Shown here piece by piece: positions 11,825 to 23,100 of a DNA stretch of 60,000 nucleotides. The stretch lies in contig NC_088302.1 of the NCBI RefSeq assembly GCF_032854445.1, positions 48,826,046 to 48,886,045 of the forward strand, given 5' to 3'. Each line of letters starts with the position of its first letter. The stretch's first letter is position 1. The DNA is from Liolophura sinensis (taxonomy: Eukaryota; Mollusca; Polyplacophora; Chitonida; Chitonidae). The notes under the pieces were generated by a model. The model worked only from the letters and a program-made list of their open reading frames with translations. It searched no databases and was not told where the DNA came from. The translations under genes and the position numbers were made by a program.

Positions 11825-12558
11825 AAACACCCACACCCCCCTCCCAAGACACACTCGTGTATGGAAGCCGACAGAGGACAGGCTTTCCCTACCTGGCTGA
11901 GTCCCTGCCTTGAACTGTATTACAAAGGTGGATAACACGATAAGAGATTTATATAAAACCACCACCTCATTATTACGAATACACATCGTTTAGTTCAACA
12001 ACTTCAAAGAAATGCACTCAGATGTATTCGCTGTATACCAGGGAATCATTTATTACATTGCTTTCTACAACATCTACGTTGCTTAATTAACTTATTAAAT
12101 AATACATCGATGATATATTGACATTTAGAAAACGATGATTTCATAAAACCAATGAGTCTGGCCAAACAATAAACTCAGGTACTGTTCTAGCTAGTTACCG
12201 CTTTTTGTTTTCCGTTCGACTGAGTGATTACAAATGTCAATGTTACGCGAGTCTTTTGGCACCTTGCCAACACTTTCACCTGTGACGACCTAGTCAAGTT
12301 GGATCAGTCAAACACACTCATTAGTCCCTAGGTTTCTTTACACTACAAACGCCCGTTTCCATACTTGGGCTGTCTGGGGCATGCTTATTGTATAGCGTTG
12401 TTGTTTTGGGAAGGAATTAATTAAATTAATACAATTTTGGTGAAAGTTGGATGTATTAGAATAGCATTTTAACGGTTTGATCTTTGCCTTGTCCTCAGAG
12501 TGGAAACGTCCGCTTTCTTGACATATATCTGAGGTATATATCAATGCAAAACCTCGGA

Positions 12559-12650
12559 CCTGCGGATGGTAGTGGATTTCCACCGGGTCTGTCCCGTTTC
12601 GTATAAGTGAAATATTCTTGACAACACCGTAAAAACACCACTAAAATAAA
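12559..12650 (+). mobile_element. SINE-A 3' fragment, with internal loss
   Basis: CTGCGGATGGTAGTGGATTT, GTCCCGTTTC, then GTATAAGTGAAATATTCTTG and ACACCACTAAAATAAATAC. The CCTCCCACCATAATGCTGGC segment is missing. Confidence 0.8.
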
Positions 12651-12659
12651 TACATAACT

Positions 12660-13239
12660 AAAGCGCAAAACCTTTACGTATTAATTTTACCAGAGTGCAC
12701 CGCAACGCAATGGCGTGAAGGCGGAAACATGAGATTGGCTGCTGGCGTGACTATATTCGCCAATCAAGGTACATTGGAGTAACAGCGCGTGGATCACCTC
12801 ACACTGTATATGTACTCCACATAGTCTTAATGTTGTACGTGACTACTTTCATCCTTTTTGTATCACATGTTCACCTTTCAACAGCTGTATTTTTCGGATA
12901 TATTCACATACTTCAGATAGCATTTTTTTCTTATTTGATCAGTATATTAAAAGTGGTCAGGTTAATGGCTGAAGTATAAAGCGAGCGGATCCCGGCAAAG
13001 TACCTATCATATTTCAGCACCAGATACAGCCCGATGAAAGCCGCCGCCTAACTATGTACTATGTACACCTAAACACTGAACGTATCGTTTTTCAGATTTA
13101 TGGAGAGGCGCAGTGCATTGATTTTCCTTACTCTGTTGTGACCATGTCAACTTCCAAATTAAAAGTAAAACCCGAAAACTTTGCGTCTTGTGACTGTCAA
13201 CTCACTCCCACAGACAACATAAGCTAACACCGGCATGCC
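12660..13239. other. No recognisable feature
   Basis: Unique sequence running into the minisatellite; nothing coding recognised. Confidence 0.35.
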
Positions 13240-13733
13240 ATGAATGTCAGCTCAAAGACAGCGTGAGCTCACTCAAACATACTGTCGTTGTCACCCCACA
13301 TACGCATACTGCGACTGTCAGCTCACTGAAACCCCCAGACAGTGTGAGCTCACTCAAACATACTGTCATTATCACCCCACATACGCATACTGCGACTGTA
13401 AGCTCAAATCCCCTGACAGTGTGAGCTCACTCAAACCCCCAGACAGTGTGAGCTCACTCAAACATACTGTCATTATCACCCCACATAGGCATACTGCGAC
13501 TGTAAGCTCAAATCCCCTGACAGTGTGAGCTCACTCAAACCCCCAGACAGTGTGAGCTCACTCAAACCCCCAGACAGTGTGAGCTCACTCAAACATACTG
13601 TCATTATCACCCCACATATGCATACTGCGATTGTCAGCTCAAACCCCCACACAGTGTGAGCTCACTGAAACCCCCACAAAGTGTGAGCTCACTCAAACAT
13701 ACTGTCGTTGTCACCCCACACAGGCATACTGCG
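13240..13733. repeat. Higher-order minisatellite built on a 27-bp unit
   Basis: Two alternating elements: a 27-bp unit GACAGTGTGAGCTCACTCAA + ACCCCCA in runs of one to three, and a longer module containing CATACTGTCATTATCACCCC, ACATACGCATACTGCGACTG and TAAGCTCAAATCCCCT. They are arranged as repeated blocks with several exact or near-exact copies. Because 27 is divisible by 3, frames stay open, but I see no evidence of a gene. Confidence 0.9.
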
Positions 13734-13735
13734 AC

Positions 13736-13761
13736 CATATATATATATATATATATATATA
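13736..13761. repeat. (AT)n microsatellite
   Basis: About 13 AT repeats directly after the minisatellite. Confidence 0.95.
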
Positions 13762-14027
13762 ATGTGAAAATGGACTCTTGCATAAATACCACACTGAGAC
13801 CTCACACCAGCTTGGGAATAACTGCAAGTAAAACACGCCCCAAATAAGCTGTCAGTGGTCATGTATAACCCCGACCGCCTTATAGTGAAATGTTAAATCA
13901 CGTTGGTTAACTCTCCCTGTACATTTTCGCTCTCGGCCTCTTGTCTTCTGTTGATGTCCACTTGATGTGAATTGACTCAGTTAAGCTCGTTGAATGTCCA
14001 CCAAAATGCTGATGTTTGCAGTCCAGG

Positions 14028-14123
14028 CTATGTTTTCTCAACTGAATTGAGATCCGGGTTGTTCATTAAGGTGTAAGCTAAATGCCATAGTTTTCTTGTC
14101 CTTTTGAGCCCTATTTCTTCTTC
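14028..14123 (-). CDS. STRA6-like, last exon with LWHLAYTLMNNPDL and stop
   Basis: Acceptor TTCTATCCTTTAGAG (or the AG two bases earlier). Encodes EEEIGLKRTRKLWHLAYTLM, NNPDLNSVEKT and TAG. STRA6 ends with [20 protein letters not shown] and a short tail, so both motif and position agree. Confidence 0.8.
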   Translation of the reverse strand, partial: EEEIGLKRTRKLWHLAYTLMNNPDLNSVEKT

Positions 14124-17100
14124 CTCTAAAGGATAGAATAATCAAAATGTATTAAAGATTTTTTAGCTTTGTATTGACAGTTCTCTTTAGGTTATTTATT
14201 TATTAATTCAGTGTCATACGCCATACTCATGAATATTCACTTATACAACGGCTACCAACACTATGGTGGGAGGAAACCAAGCAGAAACTCACGGCAACCT
14301 CCTTGGAAGACGATATTAGAACAAAAACCTGTCGAAACAAGGGAGACAACCGTGTTAGAAATATTTTCAAGCTCTTATATAAAACATGAAAGCTATCACA
14401 GTAAATTACCCTTTGCGCACACAACGCATAATTTGGTGAAACTGATTTAGATTTACCTCTTATTTACAGTTGAATGATCCGAATGAAACGAGCCATATCC
14501 AATGCTTGCACCATGTATGGTGTCCGGCTCTCTGGGCAAGAGTCTCCTGTTTGAAGTCGCCGCCTTAAGTTCCCGACAGAATACCCTGAGTACTGGGTGA
14601 TTATGAGTGTAGTCCACAAACAGCATCCCAACATAGGCACGTGCCCTGGGCATAGAACGTATCGTGTGTTATAGTTAGGCAACTTGTCCCAGATACAGAA
14701 CACAATGTGCGTTGTAACTAAGCCACGTGTTGTGGACATAGATCATGCTATGTGTTATAGCTAGACATACTATGTGAAACAGCTATTTTTACATGAGTCA
14801 CAAAACGTGTGCCTTAATAAGTGTGATACTATCTTCAGGAAAACATTAGCAAACACAAAATGCCATAACACAAGTAATGGAGACTGTAAAAATGTTCATT
14901 TTTTTTACGCCGCTGTCTTCTAAGGCACGCAGCATGCATGGCAGGTACCTATAGTTATATAAGGGCGAAGGTTTCCGCTGAGCGCTGCACGATTTCTTCA
15001 TCTACACCACTACACTTTTCACGTACACGATGATGGACAATTTTAGAGGTGGAGGAAACCGGAGTGCCCGGGAACTAGGCTAATGAACTTCCAGCGTTTA
15101 ATTTATTTATTTAGTTATTTATTTGACTGGTGTTTTACGCCGTACTCAAGAATATTTCACTTATACGACGGCGGCCAGCATTGGTGGGTGGAAACCGGGC
15201 AGAGCCAGGGGGAAACCCACGACCACCCGAAGGTTGCTGACAGACCTTCCCACGTACCCCCGAGAGGAAGCCAGCATGATCCAGCGTTTAAGGTATGGAT
15301 GTTCACATAATATTGATGGAAGGCAAGTGATCTTCAACTAATGTTGTACTGATCGCTTATTGTCACCAAGGGAACAAGAATTCTGAGAATGGAGGATTTC
15401 CCTGTGCAAGTTCGGGCTTAAGTCTGCCAGTTTATGTACACCACTTATACAGCCAGCTCCAAACCATGATGGTCGACAATGAAAAAAAGAACATGGAAAT
15501 CATCTATTAAATAAAACGATTAAACACATCTATGAAGGATTAAGTGTTGGTCAGACTTCAGATCAAGTCGGCAATAGAAAGATTCCCACCTCTGTCGAGA
15601 CTCTCGTATCCCTTTTTTAGCACAGGACTGATCCATTCTCCCCAGGGTTAGTAGTCCCACAATAAGCGACAACAACAGCCGATACAACGTGGACAAAATT
15701 ACCAATGGCAATGTTAAAAAAGAAGGTGAAGTAATTGGTCGTCTCCAAAACATTCCTGTAGTGAAAGATAGAACAATATAAACCGAATGAATGGATGTTG
15801 GACTGAACAACATAATAGATAAAAACCGATCTATACATCAAAATCTTACTTCTGCATGAGTACGGCGTAAAGCCTCAATCAGACAAATAAATAAATAAAT
15901 AAATAAATAAATAAATATTTTCTTTATTTCTTTGAACAGTATGTTACAGTATATGTAACAACTGGTCTTTACTGACGATCGAGTTTATGCATACAAATAA
16001 AGTGAAAGTAGACTAACCGCTAAAGACAAACAAAAACTATGCTTAAATTACTTTACTTACTTTTTCAGATCTTTTTAAGTGTTGAAAGACATTCATATGT
16101 TTAAATACTATAGTGGGCTTTATTAGCCATACTGACGGTATCTAGGAACTCTGACGCCACATCACTTTTGTTTCCTGATGTTCACAACAAGAAAGGAATG
16201 TTTTAGAGCCTTATTCCAACATTCATTATCCAGGTTAAAGTTGGGAAAACTTCATATGCCTCCAAATTTGTGAACTCTAATAGTATGGCCCATAAAGTCC
16301 ACCATAGATTTCACATGTTTGAACTATTTTCACAAAAATCTAAAAAGTAAATGGAAAATATTTTTAATCATGGTTTTAGTGGTCTATTTATAGGGTGTCT
16401 TCTAGAACTTTTTAAGACATTTACCTTTACATTACTTCAAGCCACCGCCCTTATCTGAGTCAGCAATCGATGGACTCATTGTTCTATAGAGGACCATTCG
16501 GTGTCAGGCAGCTAAATCATAAAATGGTGACAAAAATGGTGGCGGTCTGGGTAGCGTGACAATAACGAGAACCGAGTGAATGGATAACCACGTACGTCAG
16601 GATCCATAGGTTGTTGGTCCGAAATATGTCAATTTAATGAAGTATAAAATGAAAAAATTCGTACAAAAGTTCTACGCTAGAGACCAGCATGTACTATGTT
16701 AATACAGAAATTGGCAAATAACGACCGACGGCCGTATATATAGGATAAAATAGGCAAGTATTTAATCGGAGCTATAACTGGTTGTTTCACTGTGTACGTT
16801 GTCGATCTAAATACACGTGTACACAGTGTTCGCGTATGTAGTCGATCTGAATTCACGTACAAGGGACCCGGGATCAAACCCGCGTCGGATCATACCAAAG
16901 ACTTTAAAAATGGTGCTGGTTTTGCCCCCCTTTGGCGCTCAACACTGAGGGTTTAGGGCAACTAAACAAGACTAGTTGTCGCGGTGACTAAGTGGGGTGA
17001 CATGTCTGGTGTCGTAAGCATGATGCTGCAGTGGGCGGCAGCACTTTGGCGGCATAGTCTCGCCCTGCCACAAGAAGACACAATATAATTACACCCAACT

Positions 17101-20100
17101 AATGACTCATCGTCGTCATATATTTTAAATTGTTAAGTACGACGTGAAAGGCCAAGTATACCTACCTACCTACCTACATACATACATACATACATAACAT
17201 ACATACATACATACATACATACATACATACGTACATACATACATACATACATACATACATACATACATACATACATACCATACATACATACATACATACA
17301 TACATACATACATACATACACATACACACTGTTTACACGAAGTCGATCTAAATACACGCACATTGTGTACAAGTAGTCGATCGGACACACGGACTATGTC
17401 CATCTGAATACACGCGCAATCTGAACACTAAGTAGATATGAACACACGAAGAGAATGTACGTGTAGTAATCGATCTGAATACGCTGGGTCGATCTGAATA
17501 CGCGAAGTCGAGCTGAATACAAGCAGACGATGTACACGTAGCACATCTGAATACACCCACTTTATGTCTTAGCCTTGATAACACTTCTTGGAGTTCACGA
17601 GAGTTACCCACTCAATCCACCTGATCTATTAGATAGCGGAAAGTCTTAAGTCCAAGTGCACTACGTAACACATATGTCATGGTACCAAGAATATTCCTAT
17701 AGATCTCAGAAAACATCACAATAAACCAACAGGTAACAGCGATCAATGTACACTTTACTGTGTGAAAATCAGTTTTATGAAGTATTTTCTGTTTAATCTG
17801 CTTGGTCCAGTAACTTATGTTCTTTTGAATTATAAAAACGTATGTTGGAAAAACGCATGTTCAGTTGGAAATGATTTATGCTCAAATAAAATATGATGTC
17901 ATTTCTACTTACCGGTTGTCAATGGCGAGGGGAACAGGTTGTCCCGGTTCACAACGAGGCTGTAAGAAACACAGAAACGCACACACCTCCTGGCTGTAGT
18001 AGATTATAATGTTCATCAGCAATGGCGGCCTACAATAACAAACCATCTTGGCCATGTATACGGGAGTATTTTGTACTGCCAAAATACAGAATATTACACT
18101 GCAATGCATTACATAATGCATATAAGTTATTCAACATGACGATTAAAATAATTAATAAAGCAAATGCAAAATACTTATAACCATGAACATAATAATGCGT
18201 ACAAAGCACAGAGGGTTACATCAAAAACTCATTCCAACACCCACTATCTCGATAGCGGAAAAGCCCTGCGCGAAAACAATTAGACTATATCACAAACTAC
18301 ACTTATAGTTAATACTGACTAATTCCATCTCTCAAATTTTCGTCACTGGTCTGGGTTTACTATCTGTAGTCTTTCATATTATACTTAAGATGGATATAAT
18401 TTTGAAATACTATGAAGTCCGGTCATCTCCATCCTTAACACCGACCTCCAAAGTACGACTGAAAAATTCTACAGTATGGCGTTAAGACACAAGTAAATAT
18501 GCAATAAAAAAATTAATCCGTTAATTTTAACAAAGCCTGTTATCTGAGTTATGCTAAGAAGTCTTCTGCTATTACAACAGAATGTTTTGTTAAAACTAAC
18601 ACACATATTCTATTATCTCAAATTATCTCAGGATTCTATTAGACTAACAGTATATTACGTTGAATATGACAAAATATTGTGTTATAATAACAGAATACAT
18701 TCTAGCATCACTCAGACAACCAGACTTTTTTTATTTTTGAGAGTATAAATGCAAAAATAATATGCTATAAAGGCTTGACGAGATTATCAAATTTGTATAG
18801 AATAAAATATACAGAAACTGCAAGAAGCCCATATAGTCAGGGTTTAATCAATTTCGAAAATACTCAATAGCCCATTGATCATTGAATGTCAATTGATTTG
18901 AAGTTCCGTACCTTGGGCCCAGCGTAAGCTGTGTGCATAGAAAGCAGCACAGAAAACAAAAGTGCGTTTCAGTCAAGGTGTATTTCAGTGGTAAAATAAG
19001 ATACTCTGGTCGCTAAAAACTCGTAATAAGCAGGACTGTACATGCAATACATTCTGTATTCGTTAATGATATATAATTCACAGTTAACCAAAAATAGCAT
19101 TTAGGTAAACGAAATCACAACAACTGATCCCATTTGTGTATGTGGAAAAGTGCGTGGTATTATATTCTGAGAAAGATTTTAGTTTATTAGTTTAATAGGC
19201 GCAATAATTTGCCAGACTGCCTTACAATAGCCCTACCGCATTACCGGCCAGGGACTACTTAGTATAACGTAGGTTTTTATAATCCGTTCAAAGCAGTGCA
19301 ACCGTCCAAGGAGTGGTACAGTAAACATGTGTGCAGTGAAAAGGGCTCCTCCCAAATATACACTGCCATACAATTATGTTAGTAGACCTATGTGGTCTCT
19401 AATAGTCCCTATTGTTTTGAAACGAGTGATCAGCTTACCCAATATACAGCGCAAACGAGGTTGCAGCACCTGACGCTTGCGTATAAATCAAAATATAGGC
19501 GACTTCCGCCAAGACCGAGGATATTAGGAACACGGTGATGTAGAAAATGAATATCCCTGTCATTGCGAAATAAAAAAAGACAATAAACACAAATGAAACC
19601 ATACATCTGTTTATGTATACTTCTGAAATATTTTATGAGCCACCACAACACCCCCCCCCCCCCCACCCACCACCATCTTCCCACACCCACAAAGTTAGAT
19701 TTAAAGTGCTCATTTAAGACGGTATTTTATTCCTTTCTCAATTTATTCCTTGCAATAGTCTGAAAAATAAATTAGCTCTTCCCTTCTAGATCTCTAGAAT
19801 GCTATCAGTAAAAGTTCTACCGAGCACAGATTCCTCGATTAAATTACATGTTCCCTACCATAACTTACTAGATATTATCACCACATTTACCACTGCAGAG
19901 GGAATATTCTAGTAAATCAGATATTACTTTCTTCAGCTGAGAGGGGTCATCACATGCTCTACTACATCAGCTCCCTTCTGTAACTCTAATAAAATTACAG
20001 CAGGAAGAGTAAACCAAAACAGTGACGACGGTTTGCTAGTTAGCAAATGGTCACACATAACAGCAGAAATCCGACTTGTAAATTTATACCTCAGTTAGGG

Positions 20101-23100
20101 TACTTTTCCAGACGTTCGTGTAAATGTTGATATAATATAAACTGAGACAGCCATAGCACCATCGCTTTATCTGTAATGTTAACTACAATTTATTAGACCT
20201 CACTCGTCTACAATCACTCAAAATGCAGTGTTGACATCAGATTTAATATATACCATCACATGAAAACAATGTCGAAAATGCCTGGTTTACCAACAGAGTA
20301 TACCACTATCAATGAATACACATGTAATTTGCGTAAACTACAGCAGTTACCACATCGACTTAGTTTGAATGTTGTGAACCCATGTATAATACTAAAGATG
20401 TATGCTTGAGGGATTCCCTTTATAACTACTTCCCAAACAATTGTATTTTATTGTTTTGAATTGGTCATTGCCAGGTTAGAGCAAGCTTGAGTAGTGAATG
20501 TGTAGTAAATAAGTTTAGACGCAAAGATTTGTGATCACCGTCAGCCAATTAGCGGCCAATCTATTGTGTTAGACTTCATCTTCTAAATCTGCTACGACTG
20601 GATAATAAAGCATAGACATACCCCATAACAGGTAAGCAATTTGGTACCCCGTCCACCGCATGCTACTGGCCTGAAATGGCGAAGATAAACCGTTGAACAA
20701 AGCTACAGAATTTATATTTCCGATACTTAAATATATTCGACGGATTTTAAATTCCGTTTCCTCCCATCATAATGGTGGCCGGTGTCATGTGAGTGAAATA
20801 TTCTTGAGTACAGTGTAAAACATCAAATAATTAATTAAAGTCGCAGCAGAAGAAGCAGAAGCCGGATTAGAACATATGGCCTCATTGTTCAAGGGCCTGA
20901 TGGTTGCAACGAACTTTCGCTTTGATCATAAGAATAAGGGACGACACGACACACCTATACATACCAGAACAAAAATAAAATGAATACTGCAGTTAAAGGG
21001 CGACAACTCTACAAAGAACAAATTGAAATACACTGACTGACTGCGAATAATAGAGATCATTAAAGACACGAAAGGCCATATAAGTCTTGAACTGACATCT
21101 ATGTGCATCAAACATAACTCAATTCGAATTTGTTATCGGTTTTATTAGGTGGCGAAGCACTCTGTGTTGGGACACCTACTGAAATTGTTTTTTTTTTGTT
21201 TTGTTTTGTTTTATTTTTAAAGCTTTTTGAAAGATTTCAGAGCTGTAAAAAGTAAAGTTCTTATACGATGTTGTTTTAATATGGTGAATTTTGGAACAAG
21301 GGTTACGAGGCAGATCTTGGCTGTTTTTGGTTAACTTTGGTTACGTGACAAGGCGGCCATCATGGATTTTATTCAAAACCTTTAAAAACCTTACAAGTAC
21401 AAGCTTGAAAAAACCTTGGTCATGCATTGAAAACTTTGGAAGCTCGCCACTGGTCGAATATATGGCATCATAAAAAGTTTGATAATGTTTCATATACTCC
21501 GGTGTATTTGGCAACGCTGAATCCGAATCAACTGAAGCTTTCGGATTTTGCCGATCTTTGTAATTTTTTGAGATATAGTGAAAAACTTTATTCGGTCAGG
21601 TAATTTCAATGGCTTGTAACTCGAGAACTATGAATGCTACAAATCTGGGACTTGCACCAAATTGTAGCCCAAGACATGTAGTGTCTGCTGCATTTGAACT
21701 ACTTTTTTCTCGCTGAAATATTTAAATGACACCACCCTACTTCAGAAACGGAAATGTAAGCCTGTGCATTTAGCATAGACTTTGGAGGTAACTGTATTTT
21801 TATGCTGCAGTGCTGCGGGTAACCTACCCCATAGGTCGGCCGCTTGTCTCTCAAACCGAGAAATAAACAACTCCCCTTCCTCTCCACAGCTATCCTTCTA
21901 ACTATTTAGACCAAAATTTCATATCTTTATAGTCTCCTAACTTTTCCTGTCACCTACATGCACTCTGCCCTCTCCCGCCATCAAAACTGAACTGGGCCCA
22001 GGCAAACCAGATGGGACACTAGAGTGGGTTGACTGCACACCATGTGTCGAGCAACCTGAAATATACATACTTAACCAGGTGCGGCGATCGCCAAGGCCTA
22101 ACTCGATCAAGACGCCATGGTGGTTTTCAGCACTAGACGAGTTGTATATCATATCTGGTAGTGTGCGGTTCAAACCCAGTTGATTATTTTTCATTTTTTT
22201 CATGCTTTTACTTCGTGTTGCCTGTTTTGTAAATGTTGTCACAGGTGGAATTGTTTTGAATTTTCCATTGTCTATGTAATCATCTTTCATATGGGTAAAT
22301 GCATGCAATTTGTCAAATAACCACTAAATACCATTAAACTTGGAGACGAGAACTCAATGTGTGGAACAAAACTCTTGTCACCTCGGCAGAGTTGTAAGAT
22401 ATGGCGCCTAAGGACAGAAAACAAAAGAATCAAAACAAATCAGATATTGCAACAAATTTCATTTCATTCATTCAGTTTACTTTATTGATTTTTAACTACT
22501 GCATATTGGAAAAATAAGTTGGAAAATGTGTCAAAATACACAACAGAAACATTTCATTTAAAAATATTTATACTTATTTATTATTTATACATGCAAAACA
22601 GGTCCTATCCCAAACCAGTTTATTAACAAAATATTAAGTTTCCTTATTTAAAGTATTTATCTACATGTACTTGATGTCAAACGTAAGACTTTTCACTTAT
22701 TCAACGGCGGACAGGGTTGTGGGTAGGGGAAACAGAAGTATAACTGGGTAATATCACCCACTCGCGCCGGACACCTGAAAAATCGCCTCATTTAACGTTG
22801 CATCCAGTTAGGCGAAGGCTATTTTGTGAACCTACTACCCCAATGATTAGGGACGGGTAGGCTGGAGCTAGGATAAGGGACGTAGGTATTATGCAGAAAG
22901 AAATCTCATGAGAAGCTTTCAAATCAGAAGTCGGTTGACGAAAACCAGCCGTATGTAATGTTCCATGGCGACTCGCTTAAAAACAAAAATTATGGATAAA
23001 GACTCTGAAAATCATAAAACTGGAATTGAGGGTGAAAGTTATATGAGTACGTCACCTACAGTACATGTACAGCATTAGAGTTGTATCACGTTACCTGTAA

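Noticed and set aside
12338-12583. Minus frame ending QVWKRAFVV considered as the STRA6-like C-terminus
   Set aside because: A much better C-terminal exon with LWHLAYTL and a stop was found at 14028-14123.
15590-15640. A third reading frame (LKKGYESLDRG) in the STRA6-like exon looked like the family's loop
   Set aside because: The frame that follows LGRMDQS gives the same residue count as STRA6 and the correct exit phase to the next exon, so no second frameshift is needed.
17166-17403. Two long minus-strand frames rich in Met-Tyr-Val-Cys
   Set aside because: They are translations of the TACA microsatellite.
18460-18500. Possible SINE tail (GTATGGCGTTAAGACACAAG)
   Set aside because: Too short and diverged to assign to either SINE family.
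21937-22308. 123-codon minus frame inside a STRA6-like intron
   Set aside because: No domain, no splice borders in phase with the flanking exons, and no family match.
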